Below are positions 10,901-19,255 of a DNA stretch of 64,000 nucleotides, piece after piece. Numbering within the stretch: position 1 is the first letter of the stretch; every line of letters begins with the position of its first letter. Source of the DNA: Parashewanella spongiae (GTDB lineage Bacteria; Pseudomonadota; Gammaproteobacteria; Enterobacterales; Shewanellaceae); NCBI RefSeq assembly GCF_004358345.1, contig NZ_CP037952.1:4650001-4714000 (forward strand). Direction: 5' to 3'. Under the pieces are notes generated by a model. It saw only the letters and a program-made list of their open reading frames with translations. It did not search any database and was not told where the DNA came from. The position numbers and the translations under genes are program-made.

Positions 10901-11346
10901 TAACCGCTAGCCGCTCCGACTACTGCAGAAGCCACTTTTTTTACTGAGTCAGGATTGTTATAACCGACCGCACCGGCTATCGCCATGGTATTTACTACAG
11001 CACCTAATTGTTCTCCGCATGAGTCATTGACGACTTTTCCAGCTCCAGACTCTTTCCAAAATAGCTTCACCGCAGACGATACTGCCGCGCCAGCAATTAT
11101 AGCCGTTGCTGATACAGGTGCGGTGCCAAGTACTGTGGTTAAACCAACAGCAACTCCGGCTCCTACAGCTACATTTTTGGCGGTTGAAACTGCGTAGTCG
11201 TAAATATACTTGCCAGCTGTATTTCTATAGCTGGTTCGTGAAGCGCTATCTTTTTGTGAGAGTGATTCAGGAGGTATGTCAACAGCAACATTTTGATGTT
11301 CATAAAAAGCTGGTAAAGTTCCATTCGTTAACCTAGATGTACACAT
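7987..11346 (-). CDS. Mucin-like, Tyr-tailed membrane protein, array copy 3
   Basis: 1119 residues with the plan of copies 1 and 2: near-identical residues 1-315, then one Cys-rich domain (about 315-448) whose interior differs strongly from both other copies although VEVPNSDC and NPWGWCNPNEP are kept. The stalk has eleven 14-residue Thr/Pro/Glu units (about 462-635). The transmembrane helix at about 676-700 is followed by a Lys-rich stretch. The tail carries HIYSSI, EYSEM near 780 (YxxM kept although the second residue differs from copy 2), PYMGL and AYGNL, then five 56-residue modules to the end. One module reads GDCSYERG in place of GDYSYARG, losing a tyrosine. Function unknown; a surface or translocated receptor-like role is inferred from architecture only. 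Confidence 0.86.
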   Translation of the reverse strand: MCTSRLTNGTLPAFYEHQNVAVDIPPESLSQKDSASRTSYRNTAGKYIYDYAVSTAKNVAVGAGVAVGLTTVLGTAPVSATAIIAGAAVSSAVKLFWKESGAGKVVNDSCGEQLGAVVNTMAIAGAVGYNNPDSVKKVASAVVGAASGYVGNYVSNKVQDKLGVKEDSPYRAAVNTAVGFGSSVAGTILTDKAITAIENWHSEAHSAEQQPNSHSKENKETAAENINKATIAQTEDSTNDASGDNEVFSDASSEVSDLSDVDALDDIPDAEFFDAVETKQPDAKEFEVHAREVRQAPVTPTSPTTTATSPLDGLPVVECQPLQYNATGDFWYATTARGVSLNVEVPNSDCLVFVIQPDRPSIYSWCIGPAKNEGNPIAHNFNRRCTNGQLGRAIRGFAGLGPTVYSPPPLPYGCSHKYNRGTGHPSRNPWGWCNPNEPSTQLPYPDGVTTDPYIILNPTSQPATQPATTPPPATTARATTPPPTEVRTTPRATTAEPTEAETTQEATTPAPTEAVTTQETTTPAPTEAETTQEATTPAPTEAVTTQETTTPAPTEAETTQETTTTAPTEAETTQETTTPALTEAETTQEATTPVPTEAETTQEATTPPSTEARTTPRATTPPSTEARTTPRATTPAQLITELDVEIEDTTSQLSTTTKATTAPTDEVTVQSKVHEFSSLEIAGIVGGTGAGSAIVATTTSIACIKIKQKIKPAPTKKSYTPEPAGNTPVPVPAPVPKRAASYETTSASMNRENGPHIYSSIDDSATVRTSFQEDADDGEYSEMKSLQPPYMGLQHIDSHSKRPVYQGTTAYGNLAADQQMHKEYGNIPIPYDRRKVYANTSGSQIAESALHGNDTGRQSVNHVQEGDYSYARGATFNSGNVPSSHEGRHVYNSAAQGATASKQPALHDTDRYSAKLVQEGYYSRPRATTSDFGSGISSHGGRHVYERVPYDTAVSKQPAPHGNDTSRQGVNHVQEGYYARPRDATSYSGNGTSTHGGRHVYERVSYDTTASKQPALHGNDTSRQGVNHVQEGDCSYERGATFNSGNGVSLHSGRHVYDPVEHEARASKPALYDPDRQSEKLVQEGYYARPRDATSYSGNGTSSHEEGHIHDSAAHGTTV

Positions 11347-11520
11347 AGTATGCCCCTATTATTAAGCCGTTGCTTAATTCCAGGTACCCTGATGAATACA
11401 AATGTAAACATGTAAACGATATTTTTGTGCTCTTATCCTTGTTCTACAAAAAAGCATTCGAAGGTACAAAGTTAATATTCTCAATTTTTCGTTATTCAAG
11501 AAAACTTCTTTTCTCTTTAA

Positions 11521-11701
11521 GGGAGCTAGCGATTTAGAAAGTACCAATCTTTGTCATACCAGCGAAGGCTGGTATCCAGTGACTTTCTATAGGAAAAAGC
11601 AAAGGCACTAGACTACCGACATACAAAACTGTCGTTACTTCGTTTCCAGCCTGCGCTGGAGTGACGAGAACTCATCGGTATACTTTCTTCCGCAACTTTC
11701 C
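11521..11701 (+). mobile_element. MITE-like element, family B (181 bp), second full copy
   Basis: Same ends, length and position in the array unit as 3032-3212, lying upstream of copy 3. The insertion therefore predates the unit duplication, and the spacer at 7442-7986 probably lost it. Confidence 0.8.
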
Positions 11702-11904
11702 TAAATTAAAACGGTATGTACTTCTGTAAATTTTCTGTAAATAACAATGAGTCTAAATGTGTAGAGAATTCACTATCTCACCTACTTATTGAACGAATGT
11801 TGAATGAAAGCAATAAAAATTGGAAAATGTAGATTAAGTTTCTTAGACGAGTTGACTTTTTGTCAGCCAAACAGTAGGTAAATGGCTTCTTTTACAAGAT
11901 AATG

Positions 11905-12065
11905 GGTCAGCTCAAATTTCGGTGGTCTGGTTCAATCGTAAAGATTTGACATTCACTGTTAGGTACTTCTGCATGTATTTAGAACTCTTTGCCGTCAGGT
12001 TGCAGTGTTTCAACAGCGTCAAATAATTAAGCATCTATGATACCACCAAGGGTGATCAGCATATC
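11905..12065 (-). pseudogene. Decayed remnant of array copy 4
   Basis: After the conserved 3' flank breaks off near 11904, the sequence resembles scrambled pieces of the array genes. The complement of GTCTGGTTCAATCGTAAAGA and CATTCACTGTTAGGTACTTC matches the Cys-rich domain near VEVPNSDC, and TTTGCCGTCAGGTTGCAGTG matches the acidic linker. Reading frames are broken, with stops before the 12066-12836 frame. The stalk, transmembrane helix and tail are gone. Confidence 0.7.
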
Positions 12066-12836
12066 TTAAATCACTGGCCTCGAAGCATCACTAAATAAAT
12101 CATTATCCCCAGATGCATCATTAGTGGAACCTTCCGTTTGTGCGATTGTTGCTTTATTGATATTTTCAGGCACAGTTTCTTTGTTTTCTTCTGAATGGCT
12201 GTTTGACTGTTGCTCTACACGATGGGCTGCACTATGCCAGTTTTCTATGGTCGTTATCGCTTTATCCGTCAATATGGTTCCAGCAATTGACGAGCCAAAA
12301 CCTACTGCAGAATTTACAGCTGTACGGTAAGGGTTATCTTCTTTTACACCGAGTTTATCTTGTATTTTGTTACTTACATAGATACCTACATAACCGCTAG
12401 CCGCTCCGACTACAGCAGAAGCCACTTTTTTTACTGAATTTGGATCGTTATAACCGACCGCACCTGCTATTGCAATGGTGTTAACTACAGCACCTAATTT
12501 TTCTCCGCATGAGTCATTGACAACTTTTCCAGCTCCAGACTCTTTCCAAAATAGCTGCACGGCAGACGATACAGCTGCGCCAGTAACTATGGCCGTTATT
12601 GAAACAGGTGTGGTGCCAAGTAAAGTGGTTATACCAACAACAACTCCGGCACTTACAATTGCACTCTTAACTGTTGAAACTGTGTAGTCGTAAACATACT
12701 GTCCAGATGTATTTCTATAGCGGGTTCGAGAAGCGCTATCTTTTTCTGTGAGTGGATCAGGAGGTGTTTCAATAGTAGCACTTTGATGTTCATGATAAGC
12801 TGGTAAAGCTTCATATGTTAACGTAGATGTAAACAT
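12066..12836 (-). CDS. Truncated fourth array paralog
   Basis: 256 residues matching the first roughly 255 residues of the array proteins, with many substitutions (for example MFTSTLTYEALPAYHEHQ at the start). The hydrophobic Gly/Ala region and the start of the acidic linker are present. The frame stops within the linker (NDLFSDASRPVI), just before the Cys-rich part. The AGGGGCATACTATG start context is kept, so it may still be expressed as a short membrane protein. More likely it is a relic. Its divergence shows the family is older than the recent triplication. Confidence 0.75.
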   Translation of the reverse strand: MFTSTLTYEALPAYHEHQSATIETPPDPLTEKDSASRTRYRNTSGQYVYDYTVSTVKSAIVSAGVVVGITTLLGTTPVSITAIVTGAAVSSAVQLFWKESGAGKVVNDSCGEKLGAVVNTIAIAGAVGYNDPNSVKKVASAVVGAASGYVGIYVSNKIQDKLGVKEDNPYRTAVNSAVGFGSSIAGTILTDKAITTIENWHSAAHRVEQQSNSHSEENKETVPENINKATIAQTEGSTNDASGDNDLFSDASRPVI

Positions 12837-13010
12837 AGTATGCCCCTATTATTAAGTCGTGGCTTAATTCCTAATACTCTGATGCGTACAAATGTTAAAA
12901 TGAAAACGATATTTTTGTTTTATTATCCTTGCTCTACAGAAAATCATTCGAAGAAACAAAATTATTATTCTCAATTTCTGGTTATTCAAGAAAATTTCTT
13001 TTCTCTTTAA

Positions 13011-13488
13011 GGGATCTAACGATTTAGAAAGTACCAATCTTTGTCATACCAGCGAAGGCTGGTATCCAGTGACTTTCTATACAAAAAAAACAAAGGCACT
13101 AGGGGCTGCTTATCTTTCATGATTAAATTTTGTGCTATTTGAGCGTTTATCTGTTCAAGGCGTAAGCAGTGAAGCTTAGTCATCTAAGTAAACGGGTTAC
13201 AACACAGAACAATGAACGCTCAAAAGCATCTAAGACAGCGTAAATTGGTCATTTCTACTGCGTTATCGCTTGCTTATTTGGAAACGAAGTAACGACAGTT
13301 TTGTATGTCGATAATAACCAAACCGCACAAGCTCTGTCTTGTATAAAACGACCAATTTATCGCTGCAAAAATAATCACGAAAGATAAACAGCCCCTAGAC
13401 TACCGACATACCAAACTGTCGTTTCTTCGTTGCCAGCCTGCGCTGGGGTGACGAGAACTCATCAGTATACTTTCTTCCGTAACTTTCC
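13011..13488 (+). mobile_element. Family B element interrupted by a family C element
   Basis: The outer element has family B ends (GGGATCTAACGATTTAGAAAG and AACTTTCC) flanked by TAA. It is split at GCACTAG/ACTACC by the insert 13103-13394. The uninterrupted versions at 3032 and 11521 show the empty site directly. Confidence 0.82.
13103..13394 (+). mobile_element. MITE-like element, family C (292 bp), nested
   Basis: Inverted ends GGGCTGCTTATCTTTCATGA and GGGCTGTTTATCTTTCGTGA, flanked by CTAG on both sides. The empty target CACTAGACTACC is present once in the uninterrupted family B copies, so CTAG (or TAG) is the target duplication. A shorter relative at 47176-47435 occupies the same target position. 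No coding capacity. Confidence 0.83.
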
Positions 13489-14035
13489 TAAATTAAAAGG
13501 TATACACTTCTGTAAATAACAATCCGTCTAGATGTGTAGAGAATTCACTATCTCACCTATTTATTGAATGAATGTTGAATGAAAGCAATACAAGTTTGAA
13601 ATGTAGTTAAACTTCTTAGACGAATTGACTTTTTGTCAGCCAACCAGCAGATAAATGACTTCTTTCACAAGATATAAGTTAGCACTGAAAAACGCCGCAC
13701 GGCATCTCATTGATGTAACACTCTGAATGGCACCCTAAAACAATAATTTTTGTTTCTCCACCAACCTCACTACAAAAACAGCAAAAAAATTAGTTTAATA
13801 GCAAGTTTGCTATCAATTGGATAAATAATGACTTTTCTTGAACGCTACTACACTGTGTCTTCTTCGTCTTGTCACAGTGTAAAACTACAAATAATGTGAA
13901 TATTTTCATGTTCGGCTAATTAATTTATAAGACTCTTCACGTAAGAAGATGAACAACTTTTAATGACAAATCTCATGTATTTTTTATATGTTGTTACTGC
14001 CATTAGTTACATTGTTCTTTTGCGAGGAGGTATTC

Positions 14036-17002
14036 ATGAGTGGTGAACTTCCGAATAATTTCGCTCAACTATCGCTAACGCCTCAAGGTTTCTATTTCCC
14101 AGCTGAAATGACCAATAATTCAGGACGCCCTGCACCACTTGAACATTCGCAAGCTCCTTTGAATACTCAACTTTCACATGCCTCCCGCCAATTTCACAGC
14201 GCCGAATTATCCTTAGTCCCACAAAATGCTTCAGCATACCGAGTGTCAGCTCAACCAGCTCATAATCCACTGCTAGGTCGGTTCGTCTACAGTACTCACT
14301 CACCTGAGAATTCCCATTTAAGCGACTATATGTCGCAAGATTCATGTAGAGCTGAACTCCCTGCTATACATTCTCAGGTTGTTTTTCAATCAACTCACTG
14401 TAGTAGTACACGAAATGGACCACAAGCTTTACAACAAGCCAGAAAGTTATTTTGTTGTTGGCAACAAAACCCGCAAGCAAGTCTACAAATAAACAACGAC
14501 CAAATTATGCTCACCAGCTCACGAACGGAAGGCTTATCACCGTTTGAACTACTGGAATGGGTCGCGGTCCGCACCTACAATACAGTTTCCATCACCGCCA
14601 TTGCCCGATATATCGGCCTTGGTGAGATTGTTCTTGTCTTGAATGATAAAGGTGAATTAACAGCAAACTTAAACGACATGCAGAAGCAATTTAACACCCT
14701 GAACGAGCATCAACAAATCAGCTTTATTGCATCGTCTGCTTACAAGTTGCAGCCTGTCGATATTAAGTCAAACAAAACCAATCAAATGCAATATTTCTAT
14801 ACTCAAAAGGATTGGAGTTACCCACCTAATCACCAATTACAGCAGGTTCATCATTGTCGTTTTGGTGCGATTGCTATACCTTGTGAACAATCGGATGAGC
14901 TTACCGCCATTCATCATTGCTTAGAAAGTGTCAGCCGACTTGCACAGTTAACCTATGAATTTTACGACCCCATTTGGCAATCTGCTGGAGTTAAACCACC
15001 TTATAGACACGAGACTCATGAACTTTATGCTCACGCTTTTACTGCATTCAATAACTATACTTATGGCGATAACTCAGGCGCTTATCAAGCTGATTTAAAG
15101 CCTTATATTCGACAGTGGTTAGCCGCCTTACAGCCTTGTTGCAATCAAAAATTCAAATTAAGCCGTCTTCCTCGTTATCAAAAGCTTTGCGCTGCAAACA
15201 GTGCATCTGTGTTTTTACGTGTTTGTGGCAAGCATGCCACAAATCCTTTTCCATCTTTTCGTTTTTTAGATCAACAACATTTGATTCTCCGTGCGACCGC
15301 TGATGAAAATCGGTTATGTAACAACCTATCACAACAAACAGCGATTACTATAATCAAGAGTTATCGAAATAAAATTTCCATTGATTATCTTCGACTTGAA
15401 CACTCAACACTTCCTGAAATAAAGGCTTTTTTGCTTTTAATTCAAAATTTAGTTCCAGAAAAAGCTTCAGTCTCTATGGTTGAATTAGCGATATATTTAT
15501 CACTTAATAAACAACCACCAAAAAACTTACAGTATATAGTTCCTCCTATCATTGCCAGCGCCTTTTTGTCTCTCGATCCTTCAACATCTACAAATATACT
15601 GGCTCAATTCGCCTACCATAAATTGGCAAATTGGTTAGTAAAGCAGGAGCCTACCTTACTAAAACTAGAACACTCAGGTATTACCCTATCCCAACTTCAA
15701 CAATGGGCAAGAAACACTGGCGATGAGTTTTGGGATCACACATTATCGGTTCATCAAAGGTGGTTAATTTTTGCTTCAACGGCGACTAAGACCTTGTTAT
15801 ATCGCGCTGAATGTGACTTATTTAACACTAACATGACGCCACCTCCGATGACATCTGCACTGCCATGCCCCAGCGGCGAAGAGTGCGTCAGCGGTTTAAT
15901 CAACACACCGATTGGATTGATCGCTCCACTGTATTTTCGAAAATCTGATCACGAGCTTTATGGCCACTCAGGTGCTGATTGTGAGCTGTGTAAAACGGCA
16001 ATATTTCGAGTGAAATATGATGGCAAAAGTACTGCTAGCTCTAAACAACCTTTTATTGCTCATTGTGCTAAGCATGAACAAGATATATGTGAAGAATGCC
16101 TGCCTACTTGGTTATCACAGAAAATTGGAAAGATTCATAGTGCTTCCAATGATACTACCTTCCTCCATATAAAAGACAAACATCAAGCAGAGTTATACAT
16201 ATTGCACGAAGCTCATGTTGTTGAAAGCATGTTATTAGCGTGGCTGAGCATTTCTAAAATTGCTCCTCTAAAACCTTTAGGACTTGAGGAAACTTGGATT
16301 ACATTCGCAGAAAACTACCCAGAATTAGCCAAGTGTGCATTAATTGACCTCACCGAAACGACAAACGTTAATAAAGCAAATGATGTGAGCCAGTTTTCAC
16401 TTCCCGCTACAACTTGTTGTGAAAATATGAAGTTATTACCCGTTTATTTGGTCGCAGCGAACTACAACAAGATAATAAGAAATAATATGCAGTCTGCATC
16501 TAATTTTCTCATGGTGACCTGCGATAAATGTGAAAATCAACATGGTAAAACAACCGTTTTATCCAGTATTGACTACCAAAATAAAGAGCAAGTCGTTATT
16601 GAACAAAATTTCATTGCTCACTGCACTGAACATCAAGTGGATTTATGCGTAGATTGCTGCAAAGAAAGTAAAAGAACGGGAATGCAGCCGCAAGCAACAG
16701 CTTCTAGGACGTTTTTATCAACTCATCACGCTTCCTCTACAGCATGGGATAAAAACTTATCTAAAATTTCAACTGAACCAGTAAAAAAAGTAGAAGACTT
16801 CGTTTTTGGCTGCCCTATATGTTTAAACCCCTTCAAGTCTGATAGCGAGGTCGTAAAAACAAATTGTGGGCATACGTTTTGCATTTCATGTTTTGATACT
16901 CACTCTCGTATCCAGAACACGGCGCGAGTATCATGCCCAACTTGCAGAAACGAAGTTACAACAACAGAACGGGTATTCTTATCATTCATACCATCTCTAT
17001 AG
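14036..17002 (+). CDS. RING-finger protein, probable E3 ubiquitin ligase effector
   Basis: 988 residues when started at ATG 14036, which has GAGGAGG 7 bases upstream; a frame-open ATG at 13988 has no ribosome site. The C-terminus (926-971) is a canonical C3HC4 RING: C926, C929, C944, H946, C949, C952, C967, C970. Two related zinc motifs lie upstream, CELCKTAIF...FIAHCAKHEQDICEECL and CDKCENQHG...FIAHCTEHQVDLCVDCC, which look B-box-like. The rest has no domain I recognise and no signal peptide. RING fingers bind E2 enzymes and direct ubiquitin transfer in eukaryotes; bacteria lack that pathway, so this is most likely a protein delivered into a host cell. The delivery route is unknown. Neighbours are the array genes upstream and a convergent GMC oxidoreductase 4 bp downstream. 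Confidence 0.85.
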   Translation: MSGELPNNFAQLSLTPQGFYFPAEMTNNSGRPAPLEHSQAPLNTQLSHASRQFHSAELSLVPQNASAYRVSAQPAHNPLLGRFVYSTHSPENSHLSDYMSQDSCRAELPAIHSQVVFQSTHCSSTRNGPQALQQARKLFCCWQQNPQASLQINNDQIMLTSSRTEGLSPFELLEWVAVRTYNTVSITAIARYIGLGEIVLVLNDKGELTANLNDMQKQFNTLNEHQQISFIASSAYKLQPVDIKSNKTNQMQYFYTQKDWSYPPNHQLQQVHHCRFGAIAIPCEQSDELTAIHHCLESVSRLAQLTYEFYDPIWQSAGVKPPYRHETHELYAHAFTAFNNYTYGDNSGAYQADLKPYIRQWLAALQPCCNQKFKLSRLPRYQKLCAANSASVFLRVCGKHATNPFPSFRFLDQQHLILRATADENRLCNNLSQQTAITIIKSYRNKISIDYLRLEHSTLPEIKAFLLLIQNLVPEKASVSMVELAIYLSLNKQPPKNLQYIVPPIIASAFLSLDPSTSTNILAQFAYHKLANWLVKQEPTLLKLEHSGITLSQLQQWARNTGDEFWDHTLSVHQRWLIFASTATKTLLYRAECDLFNTNMTPPPMTSALPCPSGEECVSGLINTPIGLIAPLYFRKSDHELYGHSGADCELCKTAIFRVKYDGKSTASSKQPFIAHCAKHEQDICEECLPTWLSQKIGKIHSASNDTTFLHIKDKHQAELYILHEAHVVESMLLAWLSISKIAPLKPLGLEETWITFAENYPELAKCALIDLTETTNVNKANDVSQFSLPATTCCENMKLLPVYLVAANYNKIIRNNMQSASNFLMVTCDKCENQHGKTTVLSSIDYQNKEQVVIEQNFIAHCTEHQVDLCVDCCKESKRTGMQPQATASRTFLSTHHASSTAWDKNLSKISTEPVKKVEDFVFGCPICLNPFKSDSEVVKTNCGHTFCISCFDTHSRIQNTARVSCPTCRNEVTTTERVFLSFIPSL

Positions 17003-17006
17003 ATCA

Positions 17007-18593
17007 TTAAATTGGCTTTAAAGATTCAGCAAGCTTTGACGCGTTACGTGTCACTATGCCATAAATACTTAATTGCGGATTAGCGCCAATGCTCGTCGGA
17101 AACATAGAGCCATCCATTACAGATACATTTTCTAAATAATGATGTTGACCATTTGAGTCGATCATTGCTTTAGTTAAGTCTTCTCCCATTGGGCAACCTC
17201 CCATGACATGCGCAGACGCAACGATGGTTTTAAGCGGTGCCAGTTGCATATCATTGATAGCCTGTTTCGCTTGCGACCAATTTTGCAAGTAATCCATTCC
17301 ATCATTCATTGGTAATACTTTCTTAGCTCCTGCCGCAAATTGCAATTCTGCCATGGATAAAAATGCATGTTTTGCGGCATACCAAAAGGTATTCGTTAGC
17401 GAGTAATCCAATTTAAAACCTGTATCAGTTAACTGGACTTGGCCGCCTACGCTGTCATTATGAAAGCCATCACGAATAAGGGCGATGGTAACTTGCAAGT
17501 GATTAAAGTCTCGCATTAATTCAGCATGACTTTCGCCATAGCCTAGGGTTTTGCTGCTGACTAAAACAGGATGAATCGGCGGTACTTCAAGTTTATAACC
17601 TAACGCGCCCGTGACACCGTTACGCCACAAAAATTGATCCGAATAGATTGATTGAGGTGCCCCGCTGTGACCGTTGATAGGCTGTTCAAAAACAGCGCCA
17701 GAAAGTAATGTGGGGTGCAAAAATGTCCTTTTTCCCAGCAAACTATGTGGATCGGGTGTTTTAGAGCGCATCAGCAGTGTCGGAGTGTGAATTGCACCAG
17801 CCGCTAAGACATAGCGTTTAGCCTTAATAACCATTGTTATTCCACTCGGTTTTAATGTTTCATCGAGTGCAGCAACATTCAATTGAGTCACATTGCCATT
17901 CGAATGTTCAAGTTGTATTGCTTTTGCGCGGCTGATTAAGATTGCACCATTTTTTAAGGCTGACGGTACAGTAGTGACTAACATTGACTGCTTGGCATTC
18001 GCTGGACATCCCATACCGCAATACCCTAGATTTAGACAACCTTTCACATTACGGTTTATCAAAGTGTACTGCCAATCAAGCTTATCGCACCCTTCCGCAA
18101 GCATTTGGTTATTAGCATTCGGCGGCAATTGCCATGGGTAGATATTCAGTCTTTGTTCGGCTTTCTCAAACCAAGGGGTTAAGCTTTCTGTCGACAATCC
18201 TACCAATCCCTTTTCAGCCGCCCAATACTTTAATGTGTCGTCTGGAGTACGGATCGAGGTTGTCCAGTTGATTGTAGTTGAGCCACCAACGGCACGCCCC
18301 TGAAAAATTCCTACTGCTGAATCAGCCGTTTTCATCGAAGCAGCTTGTTGATATAAATTGGGGTATGCCGTCCTTTCTTCCATATCAAAATCACTGGAGG
18401 TTTTCAGCGGCCCAGCTTCTAGCATGACGACTTTTAATCCTGCTTGTGACAATATTTCAGCGGCCGTACCACCACCAGCACCTGTTCCCACCACGACCAC
18501 ATCCGCTTCAATCACGATATCTTTACTGATTGTGCTGGCATCAATGTGATCCCAGCCTGAGGCTAATCCTACGATTATTGGATCCTTGATCAT
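17007..18593 (-). CDS. GMC family oxidoreductase (gluconate dehydrogenase large-subunit type)
   Basis: 528 residues. The N-terminus has the FAD-binding dinucleotide motif VVVGTGAGGGTAAEIL with the acidic residue of the next strand in MLEAGP. GRAVGGSTTINW is a GMC signature, and the C-terminal VMGGCPMGED and GANPQLSIYGIVTRNA are typical of the gluconate/sorbitol dehydrogenase branch. It probably oxidises a sugar, polyol or alcohol using FAD, but the substrate cannot be read. It lies 9 bp after a Tat-targeted small protein on the same strand, with AAGG 8 bases before its ATG. The pair is likely one operon encoding a membrane-associated dehydrogenase. No Tat signal is seen on this subunit, so it may travel with its partner. 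Confidence 0.88.
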   Translation of the reverse strand: MIKDPIIVGLASGWDHIDASTISKDIVIEADVVVVGTGAGGGTAAEILSQAGLKVVMLEAGPLKTSSDFDMEERTAYPNLYQQAASMKTADSAVGIFQGRAVGGSTTINWTTSIRTPDDTLKYWAAEKGLVGLSTESLTPWFEKAEQRLNIYPWQLPPNANNQMLAEGCDKLDWQYTLINRNVKGCLNLGYCGMGCPANAKQSMLVTTVPSALKNGAILISRAKAIQLEHSNGNVTQLNVAALDETLKPSGITMVIKAKRYVLAAGAIHTPTLLMRSKTPDPHSLLGKRTFLHPTLLSGAVFEQPINGHSGAPQSIYSDQFLWRNGVTGALGYKLEVPPIHPVLVSSKTLGYGESHAELMRDFNHLQVTIALIRDGFHNDSVGGQVQLTDTGFKLDYSLTNTFWYAAKHAFLSMAELQFAAGAKKVLPMNDGMDYLQNWSQAKQAINDMQLAPLKTIVASAHVMGGCPMGEDLTKAMIDSNGQHHYLENVSVMDGSMFPTSIGANPQLSIYGIVTRNASKLAESLKPI

Positions 18594-18602
18594 TATTTGG
18601 CC

Positions 18603-19118
18603 TTAAGTCTCGTCAGAAAATAATTGCGGTTTAGCATAGTTGAAGGCCACCCAATGGTTTGGAATAGCATAGTAGCTGCTCATGATCAGCTCTCTGAGCC
18701 CTACATAAGCTTCGTTTATTAAAGCAAGGTAATGATGACGCCACTCTTCCAACATGTTGATGAGCTCCAAGGGCGTTCTTAAAATAAGCGGTGTAATACT
18801 ACCGCTTAACAATAATAACCCTAACCGAGACTCCAATAACTCAAAAAGTTGCTCCAGCTTTTGTTGCGATTCATCGGGCAATAATTGCAATGTATGATGA
18901 ATACTCTCAATGGTATGTAGAATAGTTTTTTGACGTAAGTGGCTAACTTCTGGCAATGCGCCATCAAGAAAAATAGGTAGCATGACACTGAGCACTAAAT
19001 GGTGCTTCATTTTAGGTTTCAACGAACTGTGTTGCCAATGACCATTATACCAAGTGGTTCCAATGGCTAAGCCTGCTGTCATTGCGAAACTGCTTAAAAT
19101 AAAAGTGCGGCGATTCAT
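18603..19118 (-). CDS. Tat-signal small protein, gluconate 2-dehydrogenase subunit 3-like
   Basis: About 171 residues. It starts MNRRTFILSSFAMTAGL, a twin-arginine signal followed by a hydrophobic stretch. I chose ATG 19118, with AGGA 10 bases upstream; a GTG at 19127 would add three residues. The rest is helical and without cofactor motifs. Its size, Tat signal and position directly upstream of a GMC oxidoreductase match the small gluconate 2-dehydrogenase subunit 3 family, which accompanies FAD subunits to the periplasm. The family call is by context and pattern, and sequence similarity within that family is weak. Confidence 0.65.
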   Translation of the reverse strand: MNRRTFILSSFAMTAGLAIGTTWYNGHWQHSSLKPKMKHHLVLSVMLPIFLDGALPEVSHLRQKTILHTIESIHHTLQLLPDESQQKLEQLFELLESRLGLLLLSGSITPLILRTPLELINMLEEWRHHYLALINEAYVGLRELIMSSYYAIPNHWVAFNYAKPQLFSDET

Positions 19119-19255
19119 AACAACCACTTCCTATACTTTCACCGAAGTATGTTAAACTCGCATTTGTTGGTAGCCCCAACAAAATTTGGGATAAACATCT
19201 GAATAGCAAGATAATCAAATTAACAAAACTTAGCTAAACATGGCAACTCTTCGTA

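Larger units (their letters stand above)
1..13740 (-). repeat. Tandem gene array, about four units
   Basis: The same flanking sequence (TGAGTCTAAATGTGTAGAGA) begins at 1, 3259, 7654 and 11748, with a diverged version near 13524. This defines units of about 3.26, 4.40, 4.09 and 1.78 kb, each with one minus-strand gene of the same family. The 5' gene parts and spacers of the first three units differ at only a few bases, including at synonymous sites, so they were duplicated or homogenised recently. Unit lengths differ through the number of internal repeats, a duplicated Cys-rich domain and presence or absence of a 181-bp inserted element. The fourth unit is clearly more diverged and shortened. 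Confidence 0.93.
12837..14035. other. Spacer between the array and the RING gene
   Basis: No gene. It holds the diverged upstream region of copy 4, a family B element split by a family C element (13011-13488), and a degenerate copy of the array 3' flank (about 13500-13740). The AT-rich remainder is followed by the likely promoter region of the RING-finger gene; I see no convincing -35/-10 pair. Confidence 0.7.

Noticed and set aside
335-11346. EPIYA effector motifs
   Set aside because: No exact EPIYA is present; the tyrosine contexts (HVYERV, EGYYARPR, DDDYIEM) are only analogous, so I do not call the proteins EPIYA effectors.
1-13740. CRISPR array
   Set aside because: The 42-bp and 168-bp repeats are in-frame coding repeats without unique spacers, and there are no cas genes.
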